Below are positions 23,393 through 36,146 of a DNA stretch of 64,000 nucleotides, in pieces. The stretch spans positions 3,493,501 to 3,557,500 of the forward strand of contig NC_089438.1 in NCBI RefSeq assembly GCF_026210795.1. The letters are read 5' to 3'. Under the pieces are notes generated by a model, which ran no database searches, had not been told where the DNA came from, and saw only the letters and a list, made by a program, of their open reading frames with translations. The DNA is from Rhizophagus irregularis (taxonomy: Eukaryota; Glomeromycota; Glomeromycetes; Glomerales; Glomeraceae). The translations under genes and the position numbers were made by a program. Position 1 is the first letter of the stretch. The number at the start of each line of letters is the position of its first letter.

Positions 23393-26300
23393 CTAGTATA
23401 GATTGCTTTTGAACGTTATTGGATCTTTTTTCACTTGTTAATATAAATAAATATGGTTTACCCTCGGGATTACATCATTATATAACATTATATATATAAC
23501 CATCCATTATTATTAATGTTCTTCAACATGTGGGAATACGAGTTTTCATATTCATCTGATCATCTCTTACTTGATCGTCATGTGAGTCATGTGATGTAAT
23601 TTATCCTATCACTTTCCACCCCACGTGATTTTTGTGGCAATTAAAATTTAATTGGTTAGTTTCGCGTATAAAATTTATCAGAGAAAAAAAAAATCACAAA
23701 ATAAAAAAAAACAAAAGAAAAAAAGATAATTCCTTTGTTACTTTTACAACAAAAAAAAATCAAATTACTCAAGCTAGCTTGACAAAAACTAATACACAGA
23801 TAGTTTTACACTTGCTGTATAACATTATAAAAAAATCTTTTATTAGCTTAATTGCTTATTAATAAGAATTAGTGTTACCGGAAACTAAAAAAATCTTACT
23901 AAAAAAAACATTATTAGCTTAATAAGTTAATTGACAATTACCTATTAAAAAAAAATCCCAAAAAAGATGTATTTATCTATTGTACTATAATGTTATATTG
24001 TTATTAAAAAAGAAAAGTCTCAGAAAATTTTATTAAACTGGTCGGAAAAAAAAAATCCCCAAAAAATTTTATTATATCTATCTTTCAATTGGACATTTAG
24101 ACATCTGGGTATCCAATTGTCCAATTGTCCAATTATGTCCAATTGGGTGTCTAATGTCCAATACTATTGTTATTAAAAAAACATCAGAAATTTTTTTTAT
24201 AAATCTCTTTAAATGTAATCTATTGTTATAAAAAAAATTTATTAACTTACCTTATTAAGTTATCGGGAACTAAAAAAAAAATCTTACTAAAAATAACTAG
24301 GTAAAAAAGTTTAATAAAATAATAAAATAACCAACCCAACCTGATTATTTCGGGTCAGTGCAAAGGAGTTATCCTATTAAAATCATTTGAACAATAGAGA
24401 TGATCGGCATTTATGCTAATCAAGTCACAACAAAAACCAACCTATAGGTTAGGCGCGGATGCAGTACATTACACAATTCAAAATTATTTATACAGAGAGT
24501 GACATTGAATTTTTTTAATTACACATCAAATTTGATGGTTTTTAATGTCTGGTTATTTTATAAAAAATTCAGTTATTTTCTGTCTTATTAAACAGACCAA
24601 GTTTTTTATTATTTAATAAGTTATTTCCATCTTACCTGACCTGAATTATTATTTCAGAATAACTTAAACAATTAAACCAATGTTTTTTAAACTATGTATT
24701 ACAACTTAATAGATGAAACCAGATTTATTCAATTATAAAGCTCACTAACTGTACCTAAATTACCCTAGTTAGTATTTATGATAAAAACATAATCCTAAAT
24801 AATAGATAAAGCAAAAACGTTAATTCGTTATAGAATTCCCAAAAAAACATTTATAATAAAACTATAACAATCAGCTAAAAAGCCTTTGAATTTTACAATG
24901 AAAATGCGATAAGAGTGATCCTAAATAATGAGAAATAAAATAAAACTTTATATTGTAGAAATCCCAAAAAAATTTGCTACAAAATAACTACAATAAAACG
25001 ATCCGAAATAATATAAATAATATAATAAAGAAATTAATTTGAATAATTTATTAAAATACCAATGCAAGTTACTAACAAAAAAAAAAAATAAAATAAATTT
25101 GTTGAAATAACCTAACCTGTTCGTTCCTATAATGAAATCGATTATTTTTTCAATTCTTTCCTAATTTGTAAGTTGCTTAATTTTCTTTGTTCCTATTTTC
25201 TGCTCTGTATTTTCTTTTAAATATTTTCTATATCTCAAATATCCAAATTCACATCTAGATTTCCTATGTAAATAAAGAAATTTTTAAAAACTAATATCGC
25301 GAGAAGTGTTAGTAATGAATTTTCTAAGATTAGGTTCAACAATGATACTATTCCTCTATAACGGAAAATAGTGAATTGAAGAAATATTGGAGTAAGAGAA
25401 ATTAATAGGTAATAAATTATAATTATGAGAGGAACGAGCTGATAACACAAATATTCCTCATGAATTTTACAATAGAAACATTCCTAAATGTAAATAAAGA
25501 AAGGATAAAAAATTATTAAATTGAAGAAAAACAATGTAAACCAACGTAATAACCCTTAGTTGCTTTGTCTTTCTGAATTTCACATAGAAACCATTCCTAA
25601 ATAATAGAGAAAGAAAAAGAAAATTTTAATTTATTGTAAAAACTCCTAAATCATCATTACAAAACTTAACTAAGCAGTCATTCTTGCTGAAAACCACCAT
25701 CCTCACAAAACAAAATTTACCTAATTACGCAATAGAAGCTATTATAAAAAAAAAAAATTTTTTATTTTTAAAATTCGATTTTTAACTTATCTCAACATAA
25801 CTAGGGATGTTAAGTAGTTCGAAACAATTTTTGAAATTATTAAATACAGATGAGTCAAATTACTTTACTACAATTAAGTAACTTTACCTAAAAAATTGAT
25901 GTCAATAAATTTAATTAATTGTCAATAAAGAAAAAATGGTCTCTAAAATGTGCAATTGCTTCGAACTACTTTAGAACCGAGCCAGTTTTGAACCCGGTTT
26001 CTAACAACTAAAAATATTGATTTGTCATTATAGACAAGTTGAATAGCTTAACTTCATTAATTAAACTAGGCTAAAAGATTATTATAAACGAGATTTATTA
26101 ATATTATAATAAGAGAAAATGAGTGATACTTAAACCAAGCAATTTTCAATAAACTACTGTACTTCCGAGCTACTTAAGCAATTATCGATGTGCAGAACTC
26201 GTGATTTAAACTGTTAGTAAAAGGATTCTGTATAATTATTATAATTAGCGAAGAACGTGATCTAATTTACTAGCAAAGTTTAACTTCGGTTGGAATTAGT

Positions 26301-27191
26301 ATAATTTCAGGCTATATTATTGAATATCTGTAAATCATGTGGCTACACTTAAAATAATACGGTATGACAAGTTTTGATGGCTCATTTGTTATTTCGCTCG
26401 CATTTGGCTCATTATTGTTATCAAAAGTATTAAAATATTTCTCGTAATTATATTGCTCAGGAATAAATACGGACTCTCACGTGCTGTGATCAAATCCAAA
26501 AATTTTTATTTTATTTGAATAAAAATGGAAAAAGCTAAAATTAACAAATTTAACAAGTCGAGAAGTCGAAGTTAAAAGCCTTGAACATAGAAAATCTTTT
26601 AATTTCATAATGATATTAAAATGCTCCGGTTTAAACACGGCAATTTTTTTTTTCTATAGTTTTTTTAACTTTTAGCTGTTTGCGATTCAATTGTCCTAAT
26701 TTGATCTCATAAGTTTGACCCGTGATACGCGATTTAAATTTTTATCTGTTTTATCGTAACATGATCAGATAAAAATATTCCTATTTCTTTCTCTAAAAAA
26801 AATATCCCAAAATAATTTACTACAGTGGCATTTAATAATATCAAAGGAGCTGATTCTTTCTTGCCTACTAATATTTAAAACATTTTTTATTGCATATGAA
26901 AAAAAAAACATTATTATTTTTTTGTACCATATCATAAGAAAAAAATATTTGTAACTGTGTGATTGTATTTTTCACTACTTATAATTAAATTCGTAAACAA
27001 GAATTTTACAATTTGAAACTTCTCTTTCTCAAATAACTATAACAGCTATTTTAGAGACAATGGACTTCAAAGTTATTTAAAAGATTTGTGAACAGATACT
27101 TTCCAATTTCAAAAATCAAAAGTCATCGTGTAAAATATATGAAGTTAAAAAATATATTTTATTTCACCCAACTTATTAAATCACAAAATAA
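23393..27191. other. Gene desert with internal short repeats
   Basis: No supported gene. The words AAACTAAAAAAA and TCTTACTAAAAA occur together at about 23881 and 24264, and variants of CCTAAATAAT recur between 24900 and 25640, so the stretch contains decayed duplications. The minus-strand open frame at 25235-25450 is hydrophobic by composition and is not credible. Confidence 0.45.
24083..24163. repeat. GTCCAATT minisatellite
   Basis: GTCCAATT and its variants recur six or so times at irregular 8-14 bp spacing (GGGTATCCAATTGTCCAATT, ATGTCCAATTGGGTGTCTAA, ATGTCCAAT). CCAATTG is self-complementary in part, so the tract can also fold. Confidence 0.6.
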
Positions 27192-28787
27192 TTAATTGTT
27201 TACAATATCAATATCTCTAATATAAGATTCATCATATTTTTGAACTTTAATATTATATAATTCAAATTCTTTTACTTCATCTTTCAAAGAAACTAAGTCT
27301 TGACAATTAATTAATATGGCTAAATATTTAACCCTTTTCTTTTTCATAATGTATTCTTTTATATAAGACAAAATATCTTTGTATCCCTCATGAAATTTGA
27401 TTTTAATAAATAACCTTTTGATAAAAGTATCTTGAAAATTTTCTAAAAATATTTTCAAATAATTTGGTTTAATAAGATCTAATTTTAAAAATTCTAATTT
27501 AGAAGGAAGAATTTGTCCTAAATTTTTTAAATTTTTTGATTCGTAGTAACCATAATAATCATAAAATCTTATATTAAGATAATTAAGACTTTGTTTTTTA
27601 ATATTTTCAATTAGATTAAGTGCTAGATTAATATTAATATCTCTTAATGAAAAATATTTAATTTTTGTACAATATTCTATAATTGATTCGAATAATTTTT
27701 GTCTTTTTTGTTTTGATTTACCATGTAAAAGGCCTTTACTAAATTCAAAATTTTCTAAATCACTACCAAATTTTTGTATTAACAATTGTAATGATTCAAC
27801 TTGAAAATGATACTTTAGGATCAAAGATTTTAATTTAAATGGCCTAATAACATTAATAATTTGTTGAACAAAATCAGAATTTAAAGAATAACAATAAATA
27901 ATATGAATAGTTTCTAAAACATTCAATTGATTGAATATTTCTTGAATATTATTAATTATTTCCTCAAAATCAACTCTATAGAATGTAATTATTTTCAAAG
28001 TATTTGAGATATTGGTTAATAATGAAAACGAATCGTATAAAGAGTTATAGCATTCAAATGAAATTTTTTCGATACTCTGTTGTGTATTAAACATTTGTGT
28101 CAAACATTTTTCAATTAAGGTGTTATCACCGTCTTTATATCCATAACCAATATAAAATGATGAGATTGAATTACAATTAAAACATAAAAATTTTAGTAAA
28201 GGAAACATATTTATATAAATATTTGTAGCACTCATAGAAAACTTTAAATTTCTAATATTGCAAGTAAAATTTGGATTTTGTAAAGTTAATTCCATAGTAA
28301 CTTTAAGATAATTAAAATCAAGAACTGTATGATATTCAAATTCAAAAGAATGTAAATTTCCTTCATTTTCAATAAACATTTTAAATAATGATCTATAAAC
28401 TAATATTGTCCAACAATCCATTAAAGCTGGGTGCCAATTTCCAATAGAACGAAAAATTTTATTTGTATTTAAACGTTTAATAAAACTAGGATAATTGAAT
28501 AATGTACTTGAACAATTTTTTGCTATTAAATTCCGATCCACTAAATGTTGTTTTGCATCCTCATTTAAATTACCTAAATAAATTTCAATAAATTGAAAAT
28601 TTTGGGCGTAAATTGAAAATGGATCTTCCCATAACAATGGAATTGCTAAGCGACACCATAATCTGTTGACTAAAATGCATGAATACAATGTTGAAAAATC
28701 ATTCCTAAAATACTTTATAATTTCACATATTAATTCAGGTAAATTTCCTAATTCAGAATTTCCTGAAAATAATTTTGAGTATGTCAT
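27192..28787 (-). CDS. F-box/leucine-rich-repeat-like protein, single exon
   Basis: An uninterrupted reading frame of 531 codons runs from the methionine at 28787 (MTYSKLF). A further upstream in-frame ATG at 28835 would add 16 hydrophobic residues, but the inner start is preferred because it brings the F-box to the N-terminus as usual. The F-box is LPELICEIIKYFRNDFSTLY, then LVNRLWCRLAIPLLWEDPF. The remainder is a long Leu/Ile/Asn-rich array of irregular repeats (such as LKIITFYRVDFEEI and LETIHIIYCYSL) expected to form an LRR-like solenoid. Family role: the F-box binds Skp1 in an SCF ubiquitin ligase and the repeats choose substrates. The family is greatly expanded in Glomeromycotina. The gene has no intron and no defects. 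Confidence 0.85.
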   Translation of the reverse strand: MTYSKLFSGNSELGNLPELICEIIKYFRNDFSTLYSCILVNRLWCRLAIPLLWEDPFSIYAQNFQFIEIYLGNLNEDAKQHLVDRNLIAKNCSSTLFNYPSFIKRLNTNKIFRSIGNWHPALMDCWTILVYRSLFKMFIENEGNLHSFEFEYHTVLDFNYLKVTMELTLQNPNFTCNIRNLKFSMSATNIYINMFPLLKFLCFNCNSISSFYIGYGYKDGDNTLIEKCLTQMFNTQQSIEKISFECYNSLYDSFSLLTNISNTLKIITFYRVDFEEIINNIQEIFNQLNVLETIHIIYCYSLNSDFVQQIINVIRPFKLKSLILKYHFQVESLQLLIQKFGSDLENFEFSKGLLHGKSKQKRQKLFESIIEYCTKIKYFSLRDININLALNLIENIKKQSLNYLNIRFYDYYGYYESKNLKNLGQILPSKLEFLKLDLIKPNYLKIFLENFQDTFIKRLFIKIKFHEGYKDILSYIKEYIMKKKRVKYLAILINCQDLVSLKDEVKEFELYNIKVQKYDESYIRDIDIVNN

Positions 28788-28874
28788 GTTTGTGAAGAAG
28801 AAATGAGTATATATTATATATTTAAGTATATTCAAAGGAGAAGTTTGTTAGATTGTTTGCATAATTTTGTCGAC

Positions 28875-28882
28875 TATTTATA
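28875..28882 (-). promoter_or_regulatory. TATA element in a palindrome, F-box gene
   Basis: On the minus strand TATAAATA sits inside CGACTATAAATAGTCG (28871-28886), which has matching 7-bp arms. It lies about 90 bp before the chosen F-box start at 28787, a normal TATA position. Confidence 0.45.
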
Positions 28883-29644
28883 GTCGATATGTGAATACGC
28901 ATCACAGCTTTATTGTTTGTAAATAATAATATACATAATGTTAATTGCACATGATTTAATGTATATCAGTTTTAAACATTCATTTTTCTCATTAAAAATT
29001 CCTAAATTATCTGAAAACTTTCATCTTAATTATTGCTTTAAGTTTTATAAGTTTAAATAGTATATAAGTCTATAGCAAATTTTTATATAGTGAATAACTT
29101 GCTATAATGAAGAAAAGTTCGTGAATTTCTCACTATAACGAATTTTAAGGGTGAACTGTACTATGTTTGTTTCAGTGTTTAACAAATTAACAAATGACTT
29201 GTAGTGACAAATTATTCAAAATCTCAAATGACAAATGATGAGTCATTTGAGATCAATGTTGACCAGAACTATACTTTACTTTGAAAGAAGTTTCAAACAA
29301 TACATAATAATTTAATCCAAAACTCAAAGAAACCAGAATAAACTTAACTATTGCAAGTGTTAAAGCGTAATTATTAGAGAAAGAACACTTTGTATTTATT
29401 AGATTGATAAAAAAGATTTTTTTATTATTCCAATATACACAATAATGAAAATAATGGTAATAAAAATTATTTAATATAAAAAAAAGAAAATAATTTGTGT
29501 AAATAAAAATAATAATATAAAAGAAAAACAAACCAAATGAAAGAGCAAAACCAAATGAAAGAGCAGTGTAATAAGAGAGTGAGCGTAGCGTTTATTTCGT
29601 GTGAAAAAAAAAATGGTAAACAAATGATGATCAACTGTGCCACA

Positions 29645-29715
29645 AGGTCTAAGATAAGAGGTATGACACCCCCCGGGTCTAGGATAAGAAGCCTAAACCC
29701 CCGGTCCAGGTTACG
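29645..29715 (+). repeat. C-rich minisatellite, unit about 28 bp
   Basis: GGTCTAAGATAAGAGGTATG, ACACCCCCC, then GGGTCTAGGATAAGAAGCC, TAAACCCCC, then GGTCCAGG make two units and the start of a third. It is the most GC-rich tract in this part of the window. Confidence 0.65.
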
Positions 29716-29819
29716 TTTTCTCTTTTAAAATTTGATGTACAAGAATCTAAAATTTATTTTACCATATTAAAACGTGAAAAATACTATTATATGTTTGGTC
29801 GAGCGATATAATAAGAGAG

Positions 29820-31232
29820 CCCTATAAAAAATCTGTATACGTTTTTAATATGTTTTTATATAGGAAAAAACGTATTTATTATATGTAATAAACACATAAT
29901 TAACGTATAATAAGCGTACAATATTATATTGAAAGAAAAAGATACGTGATACGGAAATCTGTATTACAAAATTACGTTTTATATACGTTTTGTATGCTGA
30001 ATATTGGAATAAACACGTTTTATCAGTATGTTATACACATATAATTATACATTATTATACAGAATTTATACGATTTCAATACATTTTTTAAACACTAAAT
30101 TATATTTATAAATTATATTTAGTTATAATAATACACTTTATTAAGTCAAATATAAATAAAAAACAAATATATTATAAATAAACAAAAAAAAGAAATGTAA
30201 GAACGTTTCTTTTACTCAATTAAAAGCCAAACTTCCTCCTATATAGTATCTACAGTAATTAAAGCCCGGTAACCTAAAAAAGAAAAAAAGAAATGTTACT
30301 ACGTTCCTTTAACATAAATGAAATGTCAACTCCCCACTATTTAATACTTACAAGTAATTCCAGGATCGTACAAGTCTCAAAGAGCCGATGTTCCTAAAAA
30401 AGAAGCTCAGCATCATATAAAAAGAAGGAAGTCGAACCACACTAGAAAAAAAAAGAGAATTCCAAACCGTCCTAGAAAAAAGAGTTCGAATCACCTACAA
30501 AAAAGAATTCGAACACCTTACAAAAAAAGAAAGAGAAATCTGAAATGTCCTACAAAAAAAGAAACCTGAAGAGTCTCACAAAAAAAGTGATCAATCCCGC
30601 CCTACAAAAAAAGAAAAAAGAAATTCTAAATGTCCTACAAAAAAAAGTCCTTGGCATCCTACAATAAAAGAAGAGAAATTCCAGCGACTTACAAATAAAG
30701 AGTCCAATGTAATATGTAATATAAAAAAAGAACTAAAAATTTTTTTTAAAAGACTTCTAAAAAGGGGGAACTGGGGAAGACAAAACAACGAGGTGGAAAT
30801 AAAGAAATTTTTTTTTTTCCAAAGGGGAACGAAATGAAAATAAAAAAAGAAACTTTTTAAGAAAAAAGAAGGAACGAGGTGGAAATAAGAAAAAGAAAAT
30901 TTTTTTTCTTAAAAATCAAAAGGGTTAAAAAAGAAATAAGTGAAAAAGTATAAAAGAAAGGGAGGTAAAAAAAATTTTTTTTTTAAAAAAAAGGGGGAAA
31001 GTGAGAAATAAAAAAAATTTAATAAACAATCACGTGGTCACATGCTATGATACGGAATGATGATAAAATTATTTTTAAAAAATGAATAAATTCCGTATCA
31101 CAATATTCATTCCGTATACATTGAATTTTTTTAAAAACCTTCAAAAATGAATTGAATATGAAATATGATACGGAATAATATATAAAACGTATATAAAACG
31201 TATCATTTCCGTATATAGATTTCTTATAGGGC
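29820..31232. mobile_element. 1.4-kb non-autonomous TIR element (GCCCTATAA ends)
   Basis: The left end GCCCTATAAAAAATCTGTAT and the right end, inverted, GCCCTATAAGAAATCTATAT match at 18 of 20 positions and stay similar further in. Subterminal copies of TACGTTTTATATACGTTTT and ATACGGAA occur on both sides. No transposase frame is present inside. The centre holds an unusual array of CTACAAAAAAAG units (30460-30710) and purine-rich low complexity. A clear target-site duplication could not be assigned. Best described as a long MITE of an unassigned DNA-transposon superfamily. Confidence 0.75.
30460..30710. repeat. Array of CCTACAAAAAAAG motifs with variable spacers
   Basis: About nine copies of CCTACAAAAAAAGAA or a close variant (CTAGAAAAAA, CTTACAAAAA, CTCACAAAAA) alternate with different 10-20 bp spacers. 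Read on the minus strand each unit is a pyrimidine tract followed by GTAGG, the form of a 3' splice site. Spacer sequences are not similar to each other. It is not a CRISPR array (eukaryote, 12-15 bp repeat, no associated genes). Confidence 0.6.
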
Positions 31233-31900
31233 GAAACATAATATATAAAGTAATTAGAAGATAATAAAATAGAGTAATTAGAAGTGTAAAATAAACATTC
31301 CTACACCAATAACAAAATACGTGCGGGTTACAGTAACCAATTTTTTTTAAGCAAAGAATGAAAAATTACCACATAAAGAAAAAAAAATTGACATCATAGT
31401 AAATAATCTAAACAATATGATCTACAAAAACTATTGTCAGTAGTTTAATCCCTCCTATTAAACATTATTCAAAAATATATTTTCAAATGATAGAAACGAA
31501 TGCAATTTGATATTTACTGTGCGACAATAATGATATCATTATTTATTTTTTATCAAATTCAGGAAATTGTGAACATGTTTAGTTCCTATATTAGATTCTG
31601 TTAGTTTTCATACTTAGCAATGATTTTATTAGCGATTTAAAACGGGAAAATAATACTATAGTAATTATTCTTTTTATCGAAAGTTTCTATTATAATCGTA
31701 TATCATAATCGATTTACAAATAAAGAATATAGTTTGTGTTTGTGATAATAATACAACGAAAAAAAATTGTTTGTGTTTATGTAAAGAACGAAATATGTAA
31801 ATAAAAAATAAAAATAGCACGAAAATATAAAACTTATGAGTTTAAACATACATAAGTAATTTCTTAAATTCTTAATTATTCTTAATGCTTATTTAATCAT
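31233..31900. other. Spacer, no gene
   Basis: AT-rich stretch between the TIR element and the 3' end of the HMG-like gene. No coding frame or repeat stands out. Confidence 0.4.
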
Positions 31901-32194
31901 TTAATTAATTTGACTGCACAAATTAATATACCCTTCCTTATTATCTCGAGACGCATTTTTCCACAAATCTCTTGCGACTTTGTTGACGGCCACCTTGCTA
32001 TGTGCACTCGTTTGAAAAATGATGAAAAGTTTAAATAGACCATAGCCAGTTATGCGTCGTTCTCCCCGAGAACATTTTCGTCTAAATCGTGCGGTTATAA
32101 CTCTAGGGATAGTGTTTGGAGCAGGGAACAGAGGAGGTCCGTTTGCAATTTCTTGGCTGAGTGCATCAACATCTTCATTAATATTAATATTCAT
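31901..32194 (-). CDS. HMG-box-like protein, possibly truncated
   Basis: A 97-residue frame starts MNININEDVDALSQEI. It has a basic stretch (FRRKCSRGERR, about residues 37-47), then YGLFKLFIIFQ, VNKVARDLW and NKEGYINL. The order aromatic helix, VxxVARDLW, and K-x-Y-I-N-L fits an HMG box of the MATA-HMG type, with the first helix diverged and the domain ending at the C-terminus. HMG boxes bend DNA; fungi use them in mating-type and developmental regulation, and the family is expanded in Rhizophagus. The stop immediately follows the third helix, so truncation is possible. Low overall similarity to consensus limits confidence. Confidence 0.55.
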   Translation of the reverse strand: MNININEDVDALSQEIANGPPLFPAPNTIPRVITARFRRKCSRGERRITGYGLFKLFIIFQTSAHSKVAVNKVARDLWKNASRDNKEGYINLCSQIN

Positions 32195-35100
32195 ATCGTT
32201 ATATAATAATGTCTATGGATATTTATAATATAAGAAAAGGAAAGTTCTTTGTATATATATATAAATTTTTTTGTTTTTTTTAAATATATACAATTTTTTT
32301 TTATTTTTTTTTGTTTTAATTTTTTTTTTGTTTTTCTTTTTACGCACAACATAAAATCTTCGAATTCTGTCATATTTATATAAAATGCTTCAATTTGTTT
32401 TTCTCTACATGCGTGTTTTATGAAATATTACTAGCAATCTCTTAATAATCAGTACAATAAAAGCATTATTAATAATTTATTGTTATTAATATTGCGCATT
32501 TATATTAGTAACAATCAATTGATAATTAAAATTTTAAACACAATACCGTAAGTCCGTAACTGGTTTGACTTATTCTATAATTTGCACGTGCAAATATTAA
32601 CGCGTAATCGTGTAAGATTTTTATTTTCAATTTTCATGGTGTGACTTGATTTTAAGGAGTTTAAAATATATATATCACAAATTTGCCAATTTATTTCATA
32701 TCATTGTAAAAAAAAAAAAAATTACCCGAATGTTTGCATAATTGGCAAAAACCAATTGAAATTGTAAATTCCTGCAAATTACGGGAAAATACTTAATTGG
32801 GCTTAACCAAAATTGCCTAATCAAATAAGACATCTTAATTAGTGAATTTTTGATTATAAAATTATAATGTTGTACTATTTTTAATTTCTGATCAGTAATT
32901 CATTACCTCCTTAATTAATTTTTTTAAAATTTATTCCGTAATGTGACGAATTCGCAGATTATAACTACAAATAATAAGTCCCACGATAAATCATCACTGA
33001 TATTGATAATCATGTTGATATCGTTGGCGCGCGTATAGGATAAAATTAAATTCAATTAGACCACAATTATGACTCATATGACTAACAAACTGTTGATCCG
33101 TTTAGCGAGTCTTTAAGGAAATACAGAAACATGGTATAAACATCCACATAAATGTTTTTCAGGAACAATCAAACGTAAATATATATTATCTGTATGTTTG
33201 TCAAATTAATATTGTTTTTGGATTTCATCTTTTTAACCGATTTTGTAATGGAGCGTAGATTCTAATATTCTATGAATTGACTTATACATATAGCCTTCAC
33301 AGAAATACCGAAATTGTGCCTAAAATTTCCTTGCATATTTTCTTTGAGGAAATTTACATTTTATGCATATAAAAATACATCTACACTCGCTTATTCTGGA
33401 AAGTGGGAACATAATTTTTCTCATGAAAAAAAAAATAATAATAACTTTTTAAATATTATATTTAATATATAGTAATCGAATACTTTGCGACAATAAATGG
33501 CACATATGATGTAATTTTATTGATTTTATAGATAAAAAATTTTAAAATTTTTTAAAAAACATCTCGAATATTATAGCACTTTTCAGAATTTGCTATCTCT
33601 TATATGAACTACCTAATAAAAAAGATTATTAGATTATCAGATTATTAAATTATTACTTAGATTACTAGACAGTTATTGGTTATAATCTCTGATAATCTAT
33701 AATTTTTTGGGGGAGTAATTTATACAGGGGGTAACAGAATTTTGAAAAGTACAATAATAATGGAAAAAAAAAAAATACTCGGGATACGGGTTATATAATA
33801 ATGCATAATAATGTGAACATTCCCCAAAAAACTATGTGACACAATATTTTTTTTTTTTAACCCGTAACTGCGCAGGCGCCGATTTCGAGTTTGGCCAAAT
33901 ATGTATTTTTTGTTTTCAGTTAAGATTGTTAAACAAACAAGGAGATATATTTCCGGTGTAACGAATCGGTGTTTAAACGGAACTGGGAAATTATGTTTTT
34001 TATCTAATTATTTATACTTATTCATGCTAAAATTATTTGATAAATCCGACGAATTGCGCTATATCATATGTATTAGTCACGCGCTTTGTAAAAGTTATAA
34101 ATAAAATAAACGGCGTTTTTTTTTTATTAAAATTTGATATAATTAAACTTTAAATATTTATTTTACGTCATATTAATTGATTTGGTAAGTTTTACCAATT
34201 TGCCAAAGTATTAATCTAATTGTATAATAATGGAAAATAGCAGGAACCTGCCAAAAAACAGCAGATCCTTCTTCCATAGAATACAATAAGTACTTCATAT
34301 TGTTTTATCGTGCCGGTTTAAATAAAATTTCGATAATTAAAGGACCAAATAAATAACTTAAAAAAGGAGGAATAAAAAAAACCTTAAAAGGTGTAACAAG
34401 GCCCCTGAATACATCGTTATACGGATAGTATTGAAGTTCTGCGGTTCTTATTGTACAGATATGAAAGTTGGCCGAAGTTTAAACAAACAATGATTTACCT
34501 TGAATTGCCTCCGCGTACAAATTTACAATAAATTTTTACCTCCGCGTATATATTTACTCCAGAATTAGGGGTTCGACGTACAAAACTCATATAAATATAC
34601 TTTTTATCATGTTTTTTTTGTCAATTAATTTAATCATAAATATGAATCTTAGCATTTTTAGACGAATTTACATAGATAGAAGTGTAGCATTGATGAAATC
34701 AAAAAAAAAAAATAATAATCAAGAAAATCCAAGTATTCTTAATAATATAAAAAATTTTTGCGAAGTTCCTCGTATAGAAATTGAATTTTCAAAAAGTTTG
34801 GTGTACAGAAATGGGATTTATAAATTGATTTGTTGCCTTATAAAACTGCAGGGGTCCTCCTGGTGTAACATTGCAATGATTATTTGTAAACAAGATTTTT
34901 AAACAATAACACAAAATAATGATCAAAGATTTCCAAATTCGATTATAAAATATTAAGATTTTCCGAAAGTACGTTATTTCCCGATGGCTCATCGCCATCT
35001 TATCCATCTTTTTTTTTTGTTTTGATGGTTATGGTCAATATTTAGGAATGGAGACCATCTAGATATCCTATATTATTAATATCTTAAAGTTTCACAGAAA

Positions 35101-36146
35101 TTCGTATCACATTACATTAGCAGCGAGGAGCGCTTTAAAATATCCTTTTTTGGCATATAAAATTTCGGACAATGATCAACAATATGTTAACTGGATTATA
35201 TAATATAAATAAAATAATTTAAGTAACGTATGAAAATATATTCTTATTGTTTATATGCATAGTTAGTACGGTTGTGATTAGAATACGTACTAAATTGCAA
35301 CATCATTTAACATCATTTAACATCATATCTATAAAATTACGCGCATTATTATCTCATTATCATATTATCTCGTTTATTTATTAAATAACATTCTAAATGA
35401 TACATACTTTGATACTACAAGTCAATAACTAGCTATTTAAATAAAAAGATTTGCAAGGATTATCGAAACCTTAATCTATTTTTATTAAAACAATAAAAGC
35501 AAGATAGCTCATTCAACATTATCAATGATAACAATATGGACTAAGGTAACATTGTCTTTTGAGATATAAAATAAACAGAATATATTAATCTTATTGTATC
35601 ACAGATAATATTCCCACGTTTTATTTTGAGTAATTGACTTAGTTGATACTCGATATTTTTTTTTTTTTTTGTTAGAAATTACACATATGCCTTTAGTTTG
35701 ACCTGAAGTTACAGTATTAAAAGTAAAAACTAAAACAATAATACTAAACTAAATACCTAGAATATAATAATAAATTACTATATCCCAATAAACCAGGTTA
35801 AACGAATCATAAGAAAAGAAAAATAAAAAACTTACCCGAAGGACAAAGGAGAAATAGAGGTATTCATCTTTATTAAAAGGATCGTGTTTTTCTTTAGCCA
35901 AAAGGCTCTACATGTAAATACTGTCATATGTAGAATGATGTTAAACAAATTTGTAATTGTAAAAAAAAGTGTGATAAAATACTTAATTCTAAAACTAGAA
36001 ATTGAGAAAAATTAAGGGTTAAAAGTCTGTGAATTATAAACGTTAAAAAAAATTTTTTTACTTTTAGTCTATATAGTCTACTGTGAGCCTACGGGATCAG
36101 CTACCAAAATCACAACCTTCAATTCCTTAATTATTCTTAATTCAGC
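32195..36146. other. Gene-poor stretch
   Basis: The frame at 32191-32373 (-) is Lys-rich low complexity upstream of the HMG-like start. Frames at 33901-34104 (+), 34609-34902 (+) and 34789-35007 (-) overlap repeats and have no family features. Near 33610-33690 ATTAGATTATCAGATTATTA-type words recur. A patch at 33860-33897 (GCGCAGGCGCC) is unusually GC-rich. Confidence 0.4.
34283..34480 (+). repeat. Dispersed repeat, copy A
   Basis: AATAAGTACTTCATATTGTT, a GTGCCGGTTTAAAT block, CTTAAAAGGTGTAACA, CCCCTGAA, ACGGATAG and TTCTGCGGTT occur in this order. They recur in the same order at about 37907-38105. The copies are strongly diverged, and no terminal repeats were identified. Confidence 0.6.

Larger units (their letters stand above)
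28836..29819. other. Upstream spacer of the F-box gene
   Basis: Contains the F-box promoter, then AT-rich DNA with no credible gene. The open frames at 29253-29531 (-) and 29537-29728 (+) look spurious: the first is a hydrophobic low-complexity frame, the second runs into a C-rich minisatellite. At 29532-29565 the phrase ACCAAATGAAAGAGCA is repeated twice. Confidence 0.45.

Noticed and set aside
30460-30710. CRISPR-like array of repeats and unlike spacers
   Set aside because: Units are only 12-15 bp of mainly poly-A, spacers are irregular, and spliced genes around it show a eukaryotic nuclear genome.
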